The notes below the pieces were generated by a model. It did no database searches, had not been told where the DNA came from, and saw only the letters and a program-made list of their open reading frames with translations. From the NCBI GenBank assembly GCA_025058315.1, contig JANXET010000007.1:1-64000 (forward strand): 64,000 bases of DNA, in the 5' to 3' direction. The stretch comes from Candidatus Bathyarchaeota archaeon (GTDB taxonomy: Archaea > Thermoproteota > Bathyarchaeia > Bathyarchaeales > Bathycorpusculaceae). Both the position numbers and the translations under genes were made by a program. How positions within the stretch are numbered: the stretch's first letter is position 1; each line of letters opens with the position of its first letter. Positions 18,270-28,163 of this stretch are shown one piece after another.

Positions 18270-18371
18270 GCCGGGGTCTCCTAGTCAGGTAGGGAGCAGG
18301 CCTGGAGACAAACGCCTAACAGCCTGTGGCCCGTAAGGGCCGCGTGGGTTCAAATCCCACCCCCGGCGCCA
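18270..18371 (+). tRNA. tRNA-Ser (anticodon GGA) with a 13-nt intron, CCA encoded
   Basis: Acceptor arms GCCGGGG (18270-18276) and CCCCGGC (18361-18367) pair fully; discriminator is G and CCA follows. A long variable arm GGCCC-GTAA-GGGCC marks a class II tRNA. The anticodon stem CAGGC (18297-18301)/GCCTG (18322-18326) would enclose 20 bases; removing 13 bases at 18308-18320, the canonical 37/38 site, leaves loop CTGGAGA with anticodon GGA (Ser). The bulge-helix-bulge around this intron is imperfect: only two of four central pairs form. Confidence 0.9.
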
Positions 18372-18468
18372 GAACCCCATATTTCAGTAAAATTTTCGTT
18401 TTTTAATGGGAGAAACATTCATTTATCCGAGGCGTCATCAAATTCGAGGTTCATCCTGCAAGGTGTAG

Positions 18469-18684
18469 TTGTTGAGTGAAGAATGTTGTAGAAATCCTGT
18501 TAAACCTGAATGCAATAACACTGACATTGCGCTCTCAATAAGGATAAGGAATAAACTTTTTCCGATCTGCAGGGCCTGTTGGCAGGAAATAGCGGACAAA
18601 GACATAGAATGGGGTGAGTGGGGTTTTCAGATTAGTTCTGTTGAAGCAAAAGGAAAACAGACAACCATGGGCAATAATTTCTAA
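18469..18684 (+). CDS. Small Cys-rich zinc-finger-like protein (copy 2)
   Basis: 71 residues. CCRNPVKPEC near the start and PICRACWQEIADKDIEW in the middle repeat the layout of the 45-residue protein at 13069-13206 (CxNP, C, PICxxCWxEIA, DxEW), with an added tail of about 25 residues. The start is taken as the first TTG (18469); a second TTG follows directly. Four or five Cys suggest a zinc site. Function unknown. Confidence 0.65.
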   Translation: MLSEECCRNPVKPECNNTDIALSIRIRNKLFPICRACWQEIADKDIEWGEWGFQISSVEAKGKQTTMGNNF

Positions 18685-18761
18685 CCATTGCCGAGTTTTC
18701 TGCTCTCGCAAAGAACCTAACTGATGATATTTACATCAAAATCCTTAAGTAACGTGAGAGT

Positions 18762-20348
18762 CTAGATTTTTTCAAGGGCCTTGGCTATTATTGAGTTGGC
18801 GTATTCCAGCGCTTCAGTTTGCTGTGTTCTTATGCTTGCTATTGCGCTTGCAATAATTCTAAGAGCGTACCTCTTGAGAAACTCTGAGCCTCTCTTAAGC
18901 TCCTTTTCATAGGCTTTGCAGGCTCTGTTAATGTAGATCGTGTTGCCTTGGATGAAGAATTCTCTTTCATCCTCTGGATCGCTGTATGGCAGAACCTGAA
19001 AGCCCAGCTTTATGAGCCCTACCTTATCAGGAAGTCTCCTAGGCCTGCCAGATGAGCCTGTCTTCCTAGGCTGAACAGGGGTTGACGATTCACCAACCGT
19101 GGATCCTGATTTAATGTAAGGCTTAAACTGTGTTTCCATGCTTATCCCCGCTTTTTTATCCATGTTCAGGTCTATCTGCATCGTTCCAGTATGAGTCGCT
19201 GGCAGCGTTAGGGATGCTGAAACAATCGGCGTAGGAGTATCCGGTATGGGAACGTTTCCTACTTTTTGCACGCTTTCCTGAGCATCCAACTTCAGATTTT
19301 CCTCAGCTATTGTTAAGGGTTGTTTTGTTTCCTCCTGCGGCGTTTGCTGTTCCCTTTCTATATTTTCAAGCACAGATGACAATACATTATCAATAGACTT
19401 GAATACGTTGTACTCGATGTAGGATAGCCCCTCCTTTACTTCTACGGCTCTCGGCAGAACCTTTTGGGATATAAAATTGCGCATCATGTTGTAGAATCGT
19501 GCGTACTTTTCATCCTCGATTATCGCGGACTTCGTTGCGAATACAGGTGTTATCCAGTCGCATCTCACATAGCCTGTAATTCGGCTCATCTGAGCCGGGC
19601 TGAATCCGAAGAGACTCTTCGCAACTGCATGTGCGTTATGGATGATTGTTATGCCTCTCTCCTCCTCTGAGAGGGGTCTGTATGCAATGGTAATTTCGCC
19701 TGTTATGTCGTCAAGCTCTACAGGAATCCTCTCACCCACAACATTTCTCGGTTCAACCCTGACAGCACCTTCAATGCTCCATGGGTGAAACTCTCCCACT
19801 CTAAGATAAACCTCAAAGTAGGGTGAGCGGAGTATGGGCAACTCCTTCAGATCCTTAAGTATCTTCTCGGGTCGAAGAGCTGATCTTGGATTAAGCAGCC
19901 ATATTTCACTTCCATCCCTGTCCAATGGAGGTTCCGGCAAAAGCTTAACCTCAGCCTTCCCGGAGGAAAGCTGAGCTAGGACTTCCTCGTCAATCATGAA
20001 AGTTTTGTGGAAACTTCCTTTACGCGTTCTAACCTTCATGGCGGAGAAGAAAGCTAGAAAGCTGAGTCGTCCAACACCGTATCTCCCGGTTCTAGCACGG
20101 CCGAACCGCGGTGAAACCGACTCTTTCTGTTTGTGTGTGCTGCCAACAGTTAGAAAAAGATCTATGCCGCGTTCATCCATGCCAACATCATCCTCAATCA
20201 CTATATAATTAGGCGTAACAGTCACTATGACGCAAGTGGCATCCTCATCATAACCATCCTCAACAAGCTCCAACACACAGGAATAGGGACTCTGCCATGT
20301 CTTCTTGGCGAACTCCGTGAAAAACTCCTTCGAAATTCGAAGATTCAT
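18762..20348 (-). CDS. GHKL-fold ATPase (Hsp90/MORC-like), unknown role
   Basis: 528 residues. The Bergerat nucleotide fold is visible: N-box ELVEDGYDEDA (about residues 27-37), G1 box EDDVGMD (52-58), a STHKQ-like TVGSTHKQ lid segment and G2 box GRYGVGRLSF (88-97). The usual Mg-binding Asn of the N-box is Asp here (D31). A Pro/Thr/Ser-rich linker (about 355-440) joins a C-terminal domain with EREFFIQGNTIYINR. Family resembles Hsp90 or MORC N-domains. It is transcribed away from cdc48. Confidence 0.75.
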   Translation of the reverse strand: MNLRISKEFFTEFAKKTWQSPYSCVLELVEDGYDEDATCVIVTVTPNYIVIEDDVGMDERGIDLFLTVGSTHKQKESVSPRFGRARTGRYGVGRLSFLAFFSAMKVRTRKGSFHKTFMIDEEVLAQLSSGKAEVKLLPEPPLDRDGSEIWLLNPRSALRPEKILKDLKELPILRSPYFEVYLRVGEFHPWSIEGAVRVEPRNVVGERIPVELDDITGEITIAYRPLSEEERGITIIHNAHAVAKSLFGFSPAQMSRITGYVRCDWITPVFATKSAIIEDEKYARFYNMMRNFISQKVLPRAVEVKEGLSYIEYNVFKSIDNVLSSVLENIEREQQTPQEETKQPLTIAEENLKLDAQESVQKVGNVPIPDTPTPIVSASLTLPATHTGTMQIDLNMDKKAGISMETQFKPYIKSGSTVGESSTPVQPRKTGSSGRPRRLPDKVGLIKLGFQVLPYSDPEDEREFFIQGNTIYINRACKAYEKELKRGSEFLKRYALRIIASAIASIRTQQTEALEYANSIIAKALEKI

Positions 20349-23101
<2,753 letters not shown>

Positions 23102-23186
23102 CACAAATCACCTGAAGAAGTTTAAGCTTTTATCGCCTTTGAAGGGCCATCATCTTCATAATATTGGAAAATGCCCACGGCAAGGC

Positions 23187-23198
23187 AAAATTTTAAAT
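23187..23198 (+). promoter_or_regulatory. TATA box of the hydrogenase operon
   Basis: AAAATTTTAAAT sits about 100 bases before the first gene of the ten-gene cluster, predicting a leader of about 70 bases. Confidence 0.45.
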
Positions 23199-23294
23199 CT
23201 CAGCTCGGGCTCTGATGCTAAGAAAAGCGTTTAGGGGTGCAATGATAAAACGCTAATTGATCTGGAAGCTTTATGCCTTCTGGAAGAGGCCATT

Positions 23295-23606
23295 TTGGCC
23301 TTCGGCCTATTGTTAGCTGCTTCCATAACAATTTACGCGTTAGGCTGGGTTGTTTCAACAAAATCATCAACAAAAAATTCTGACAAGAAATCCCCATATG
23401 CATGTGGAGAAAAGACATTTTTCAGTAGAGTCAGAATAAATGTTGCCCTGCCAAAATATCTAATATATTTCATGATTTTGGATTCCTCAGTGCTTCTAGT
23501 AGCATTTGCTTCGTTATCTCTTCAGCACTTAGACTTTTCAAGCCTGCTAATCTATTTGCTTTTGATATTAGCCACAGTTTTCATGCTGTTTGAAGGGGGC
23601 GAATGA
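23295..23606 (+). CDS. NuoA-position small membrane subunit of the hydrogenase complex
   Basis: 103 residues with three likely membrane helices. SPYACGE between helices 1 and 2 is close to the SPYECGF motif of NuoA, and helix 2 has YFMILDSSVLLVAF. In complex I this subunit shapes the quinone chamber near subunit H. Start: TTG at 23295 with GAGG five bases upstream; no in-frame ATG, GTG or TTG lies between it and an upstream stop at 23232. Its stop overlaps the next gene start (ATGA). A relation to the corresponding Mbh-type hydrogenase subunit is also possible. Confidence 0.75.
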   Translation: MAFGLLLAASITIYALGWVVSTKSSTKNSDKKSPYACGEKTFFSRVRINVALPKYLIYFMILDSSVLLVAFASLSLQHLDFSSLLIYLLLILATVFMLFEGGE

Positions 23607-24058
23607 TAACGCCTCATGTCCGCCTTCTGAATTGGGCTAGACTTAAGTCGCCATGGATTCTTCACTTTAACTCTGGAGCATGTAACTCCTGCGACATTGA
23701 ATTAGTGGCGCTTTTATCTCCAAGGTATGACGTTGAACGTTTTGGAATACTGCTTGAGCCGTCGCCTAGGCATGCTGATGTCCTGATGGTTACTGGCGCC
23801 GTTACAAGACAATGTGCAGAAAGGCTTAGACGAATTTATGATCAGATGCCTGAGCCGAAATTCGTTGTGGCAATAGGTGCTTGCGCCTGCTCCGGTGGGG
23901 TTTTCAGCGGAAGTTACAATGTTCTAGGCGGTGCAGATAAGGTCATCCCTGTGGATATATATATTCCAGGCTGCCCGCCTAAGCCAGAAGCCATAATAGA
24001 CGGCGTAATTAAGCTGCTCAAAAAAGCTGAATCCGGTGGGGAGAAGAATAATGGCTGA
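23603..24058 (+). CDS. [NiFe] hydrogenase small subunit, NuoB-like
   Basis: 151 residues. The ligands of the proximal [4Fe-4S] cluster are C27 and C30 (GACNSCDIE), C94 (IGACACSGG) and C124 (PGCPPKP). The spacing CxxC followed by DIE is that of group 4 hydrogenases; complex I subunit B instead has two adjacent Cys. The protein would pass electrons from subunit I to the active site in the large subunit. Overlaps its neighbours on both sides (4 and 8 bases). Confidence 0.9.
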   Translation: MITPHVRLLNWARLKSPWILHFNSGACNSCDIELVALLSPRYDVERFGILLEPSPRHADVLMVTGAVTRQCAERLRRIYDQMPEPKFVVAIGACACSGGVFSGSYNVLGGADKVIPVDIYIPGCPPKPEAIIDGVIKLLKKAESGGEKNNG

Positions 24059-25640
24059 AACAAGACAGCATTTCTTCGACAAGCTTACCAAGATTTCTAA
24101 TGATTCATTAGGTATTCAAAAAACGAAGAATGGCAGGCCGGTTTTTCTGGTGAAAGCGAGCGCGCTGAGAACTATTATTGAAATGCTGCTTAAAGAAGAC
24201 AAGAATTCTCGTGTAAGCGCAGTTACAGCGGTTGATTCATACGGCAACATCAGCGTAATGTATCATCTGTGCTCTTCAGGAGAGCTGATAACTTTCAAGG
24301 TTGAGGTTCCCAAAGATGAGGCTGTCATCCCATCAATAACAGACCTTATCCCTGGTGTGAACTTCCACGAGAGAGAGGTGATGGATCTTTTCGGCGTAAC
24401 TTTCAAGGGACATCCAAACCCGCAAAGGCTTATTCTCCCGGACAAGTGGCCTGAAGGAGTTTACCCATTAAGGAAGGATGTTGAGAATACTGAACTTTCA
24501 AGGATCCTTAGTAGTGTTGAAGGACTGTATAACGAGTACGGGGAGAATCCTGAAGATGGAAGTCTTGTGAAGATCATCGTCGGCCCGCAACATCCAGCCC
24601 TAATTGAACCTGAAAAGTTTGTTCTTGAAGTTGATGGTGAAACTGTTGTGAATGTTCTTCCGCGCATCGGCTATGTGCATAGAGGTGTAGAAAAGGTCGC
24701 GGAGAAACGCACATACATACAGGATATCTATCTTGTTGAACGTATATGCGGCATATGTAACGCTTGTCACGCTGCATGCTTCTGCCAAACCGTTGAGGAA
24801 ATTTTAGGTCTAGAAGTTCCTCCGAGGGCTAAATACCTCCGCACAGTGATACTTGAACTCAATAGAATCCACAGTCACATGCTTCTCCTGGGACACATAG
24901 GCCTGGAAATAGGATATGAGACTCTCTTTCATTATATGTGGAGGGATCGTGAACCAGTAATGGACCTTATTGAGATGCTCACTGGGAACAGAGTTCTAGC
25001 CTCATACATAACTATTGGAGGGGTTAGAAGGGACATAAGTGAACAGGCTGTCTCAAAAGTGAAGTCTGAACTTGCAAAATTAAGGGGTCGCCTACCATTC
25101 TATCATGACCTTTTCGATCATGATCCTACTATTAAGTTGCGAACCAGGAATGTAGGCGTTCTAAGCAGTAGCGACGCGGTAAAGTTCTGCGTGGTTGGGC
25201 CTGTGGCAAGGGCTTCAGGAATAGCAACTGATGTCCGAAAAGATGAACCTTATGCAGCCTACGGTGAGATACCCTTCGACGTCATAACTCGCGATGAGGG
25301 CGACTCATGGGCGCGGCTCATGGTTCGCCTAGACGAAATCAGTGAAAGCATTAAAATAATAGAGTATGCCCTAGACCATCTCCCCACAGGCCCATATAGG
25401 GTTAGAGCCCCAAGGATTGTTCCAGAGGGTGAAGCCATGGACCGCGTTGAAGCGCCAAGGGGTGAACTGTTCTATTACATTAAGAGTAATGGAACCGCTT
25501 ACCCTGAAAGAGTTAAAGTGCGCACTCCGACTTTCGCCAACATTCTATCCTTCATCCATATAGCGCAGGGCGCAAATATAGCTGATGTGCCAGCCATATT
25601 CGCGAGCCTTGACCCATGTTTCTCATGCACGGACAGGTAG
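24051..25640 (+). CDS. Group 4 [NiFe] hydrogenase large subunit, fused NuoC-NuoD type
   Basis: 529 residues: a NuoC/30-kDa-like domain (about 1-165, with FHEREVMDLFGV and PLRKD) fused to a large-subunit domain (about 175-529). Both nickel-iron ligand motifs are intact: RICGICNACH with C233 and C236, and DPCFSCTDR with C523 and C526. The protein ends directly at R529, so there is no C-terminal peptide for a maturation protease. NuoD and FpoD lack these Cys. The fusion of C and D is as in HycE/HyfG. GGTGGGGAG supports the ATG at 24051. This subunit should reduce protons with ferredoxin electrons, or run in reverse. Confidence 0.92.
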   Translation: MAETRQHFFDKLTKISNDSLGIQKTKNGRPVFLVKASALRTIIEMLLKEDKNSRVSAVTAVDSYGNISVMYHLCSSGELITFKVEVPKDEAVIPSITDLIPGVNFHEREVMDLFGVTFKGHPNPQRLILPDKWPEGVYPLRKDVENTELSRILSSVEGLYNEYGENPEDGSLVKIIVGPQHPALIEPEKFVLEVDGETVVNVLPRIGYVHRGVEKVAEKRTYIQDIYLVERICGICNACHAACFCQTVEEILGLEVPPRAKYLRTVILELNRIHSHMLLLGHIGLEIGYETLFHYMWRDREPVMDLIEMLTGNRVLASYITIGGVRRDISEQAVSKVKSELAKLRGRLPFYHDLFDHDPTIKLRTRNVGVLSSSDAVKFCVVGPVARASGIATDVRKDEPYAAYGEIPFDVITRDEGDSWARLMVRLDEISESIKIIEYALDHLPTGPYRVRAPRIVPEGEAMDRVEAPRGELFYYIKSNGTAYPERVKVRTPTFANILSFIHIAQGANIADVPAIFASLDPCFSCTDR

Positions 25641-25651
25641 GAGGATGAAGT

Positions 25652-26644
25652 GTGAACCTGGCTTTTATCTTCCAAGTGCTCATATTTCCAGGCTTCGCCT
25701 TCATATTGCTTTTCACCGTTATATGTGATTGGATCGAGCGGAAGGTGGAAGCTAGAATGCAGAACAGAATAGGTCCATTCTATACTGGGCCAGCCGGTGT
25801 TCTACAGCCCATAGCAGACTTCATAAAACTCCTAACTAAGGAGGATATAGTTCCACGTGACGTTAAGAATTTTATCTTTGGACTTTCTCCAATTCTAGCC
25901 CTCACAATGTTCGTTTTTGCTTTCCTATTCCTGCCAGTGCAAAGCCTCAACAGTGTTTTCGGTTCAGGCTTCGAGGGCGACTTAATAGTCATTTTGGCAT
26001 TAGCATCCATCGCCAACTTTTTCCTGTTTCTTTCAGGGTGGGCCTCAACCAACCCGTATAGTGCCATAAGTGCTGCAAGAATTCTAACCCAGTTTATAGG
26101 ATATGATGTCCCCCTGTTTTTCCTAGTATTGGCCCCGGCTTTTATGGCAGGGCATTTAAAGATATCATCAATAATAAGTGCACAGCGCATTCCCTTTGTT
26201 ATTCTGATACCGTGGGCCTTCATACTTTTCATACTTACCCTCCAAGCCGAGCTGGAGAAGGATCCCTTTGATGTGCCGAACGCTGAAAGTGAACTTGTGG
26301 GCGGTTATGAAACTGAGTATGCCGGCAGGAGGTTAGCATTTCTGAAGCTTGCGAAAGACGTGCAGGTAGTTTTCGGTGCAGCTCTTGCGGTTGAGCTTTT
26401 CCTCGGAGGCCCAGCTGGGCCTGTTTTCTTCGGCCCTCCAGCATTTTGGTATACAATTTGGTTCACATTGAAGCTTCTTGTCATCATTTTCATATCTGAG
26501 TATCTGACGTGTGTTCTTGCGAGGCTGCGTATAGATCAAGTGCTAAATGCAAACTGGAAGGTTTTGTTACCATTAGCCATATTATCGCTTATTTCAGCTA
26601 TCGCAATAAGAATGTGGGTTTTCCCGTTGTTGGGGTGGGCTTGA
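25652..26644 (+). CDS. NuoH/HyfC-like membrane subunit
   Basis: 330 residues with about eight membrane helices. DWIERKVEARMQNRIGPFYTGP (loop 1, here given as its ends DWIERK and RIGP) and the acidic loop with KDPFDVPNAESELVGGYETE are hallmarks of subunit H, which links the soluble arm to the ion-pumping arm. Start is a GTG at 25652 with TAGGAGG seven bases before it. The stop overlaps the ATG of the next gene (TGATG). Confidence 0.92.
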   Translation: MNLAFIFQVLIFPGFAFILLFTVICDWIERKVEARMQNRIGPFYTGPAGVLQPIADFIKLLTKEDIVPRDVKNFIFGLSPILALTMFVFAFLFLPVQSLNSVFGSGFEGDLIVILALASIANFFLFLSGWASTNPYSAISAARILTQFIGYDVPLFFLVLAPAFMAGHLKISSIISAQRIPFVILIPWAFILFILTLQAELEKDPFDVPNAESELVGGYETEYAGRRLAFLKLAKDVQVVFGAALAVELFLGGPAGPVFFGPPAFWYTIWFTLKLLVIIFISEYLTCVLARLRIDQVLNANWKVLLPLAILSLISAIAIRMWVFPLLGWA

Positions 26645-27027
26645 TGGGCAGGCGGAATCTGTCCCCAATAGTTAAGGAGGTTCTTGTACATTTTCTGAAA
26701 AAGCCTGCTACACAAAAGTATCCTGAGGTTAAACCGGAAATTCCAGATGGTTTCCGTGGCAAGCAAGTTTTCGACATCAACTTATGCGTTGGCTGCGGCC
26801 TTTGTTCCAGAGACTGCCCATCTGGAGCGATTGAAATGATTGAGGTTGACGGTAAGAAAAGGCCGCACTTCCATCTGGATTTATGCATATTCTGTTACCA
26901 GTGCGCCGAAAGCTGCCCAAGAAACGCGATTAAAAGCTCCAAGATCTTTGAACTTGCCTCGGCGCAGAAATCAGATTTATTCCTGAAGCCTCAACCGTCA
27001 CTTCAGAAGGAGGGCGTTAAAAAATGA
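26644..27027 (+). CDS. NuoI-like ferredoxin subunit, two [4Fe-4S] clusters
   Basis: 127 residues. Two cluster motifs: C48, C51, C54, C58 (CVGCGLCSRDC) and C81, C84, C87, C91 (CIFCYQCAESC). It would take electrons from soluble ferredoxin and hand them to the small subunit, since no NuoE, F or G genes (NADH module) and no FpoF or FpoO are present in the cluster. The ATG at 26644 overlaps the subunit H stop. Confidence 0.93.
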   Translation: MGRRNLSPIVKEVLVHFLKKPATQKYPEVKPEIPDGFRGKQVFDINLCVGCGLCSRDCPSGAIEMIEVDGKKRPHFHLDLCIFCYQCAESCPRNAIKSSKIFELASAQKSDLFLKPQPSLQKEGVKK

Positions 27028-27491
27028 TCATGGAGTTGATCGCTGTTGTTCTGATTATTTCAGCATGCCTAGCAATTTACCTTGACGAGGCAATTTATTC
27101 AGTTGTCTCCTTAGCCTTCGTCTTTGCCATGATAATAATCCTATATGCCTTAAGCGGCGCGTCCCATGCAGCCATCTTCCAGATAGCCATAGGCACAGGT
27201 ACTCTTGTGGCACTTTTTCTGACTGGCGAAATGTTCAGTGAAGCGCCTAAGAGGAAAAAGCAGTCAAAGAAAATCCTTGGTGTGGCTGCTTTGGCACTGC
27301 TGATTTCGCTACCATCAATATTGCTGTCTATAGAAGTTACCCCTGTAGTTTCTGCATCCAATGTTTCATTTGCGGAAGCACTTTGGGCTCTGAGATCTGC
27401 AGATGTGGTTTTGCAAGGTCTAGTCATAGTGGCTGTTGCAATAGGCATAGCCATAATACTTTATGAGAAAACTAGGAGAGTTGAAGACTGA
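27024..27491 (+). CDS. NuoJ-like membrane subunit with MbhD/MbhE-like features
   Basis: 155 residues, about five membrane helices. Helix 3 reads AAIFQIAIGTGTLVALFL, which lines up with both the NuoJ helix 3 and the AAIGAG pattern of MrpB/MbhD; the last part LRSADVVLQGLVIVAVAIG recalls the MbhE pattern (R-x-x-D-x-x-x-E/Q). It thus resembles a fused MbhD-MbhE, which is the structural counterpart of NuoJ. Start overlaps the previous stop. Ion-translocation role by family. Confidence 0.75.
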   Translation: MIMELIAVVLIISACLAIYLDEAIYSVVSLAFVFAMIIILYALSGASHAAIFQIAIGTGTLVALFLTGEMFSEAPKRKKQSKKILGVAALALLISLPSILLSIEVTPVVSASNVSFAEALWALRSADVVLQGLVIVAVAIGIAIILYEKTRRVED

Positions 27492-27829
27492 TGGATTACC
27501 TGATTTTATCGGCAACTTTAATTGCGATAGGCATTTATGGTCTCCTGACAAAGCGCCATCTTCTGAAGGTTTTGATATCTCTTGAACTGGTAGCTGTAGC
27601 AGCAACCATGAATTTTGTTCTCCTCAGTTCTCCATTTAACCCGTTAGGTGAGTCTCTGCTGATACTTGCTTTTTCCACTGACACATGTATAACTGCGATT
27701 ATCCTTGCATTGATGTTTACATGCTCTAAAAAGTATAGAACATGCGACTTAAATGAGATCGCCAAATTCGAACAGCAGGAAACCTGCATCAGAGATGGAG
27801 GTAAAGAAGAGAATACTGAAGCCAACTAA
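27491..27829 (+). CDS. NuoK/MrpC-like membrane subunit
   Basis: 112 residues with three membrane helices. IGIYGLLTKRHLLKVLISLELVAVAATMNF holds the conserved Glu in helix 2 (SLELVAVAAN-like), and the third helix has STDTCITAIILAL, close to the E/D-T-AI pattern of this family. It takes part in proton or sodium movement. It begins on the base after the J stop. The C-terminal tail is charged and overlaps a possible small gene. Confidence 0.88.
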   Translation: MDYLILSATLIAIGIYGLLTKRHLLKVLISLELVAVAATMNFVLLSSPFNPLGESLLILAFSTDTCITAIILALMFTCSKKYRTCDLNEIAKFEQQETCIRDGGKEENTEAN

Positions 27830-27962
27830 TAAGAGATTAACCGGCAAAATTAGTTACCCGCTTATACCTTTAATGCTGGGTTTTATAAATTTGATGAGCA
27901 GCCTTCATGTTTACTTGATGCTAAACTCTCAAGCCCTCATAGTCCCTTACAAGTCTTTGTAG
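27795..27962 (+). CDS. Possible small membrane protein in the hydrogenase operon
   Basis: A 55-codon frame from ATG 27795, overlapping the end of the K subunit by 35 bases. A basic N-terminus (MEVKKRILKPTNKR) precedes one hydrophobic helix (YPLIPLMLGFINLMSSLHVYLML). It fills part of the gap between K and L. No family recognised; it could be a single-span accessory subunit or chance. After it, 27963-28163 holds nothing I can name. Confidence 0.35.
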   Translation: MEVKKRILKPTNKRLTGKISYPLIPLMLGFINLMSSLHVYLMLNSQALIVPYKSL

Positions 27963-28163
27963 CAGACTCGTGCCGAAAGAGTTGGTTCTAATTTAAATAT
28001 GCTTTCAAATCAGGGACTAACGATTATTGATTAGTATTGAAATGGTGAGCAAAACTTAAATCGAGGCAATATTTCAAGCGTATTCAAATCCTGAGAAGGC
28101 GCGGAAATACGCGATTACCAAAGAGTATTGAAAACCCTCATGCAAGTGTGAGGTAATGGTCCT

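Noticed and set aside
19070-19330. Low-complexity stretch in the GHKL ATPase as a frameshift
   Set aside because: The frame is unbroken and codon use is normal; it is a Pro/Thr/Ser-rich linker.
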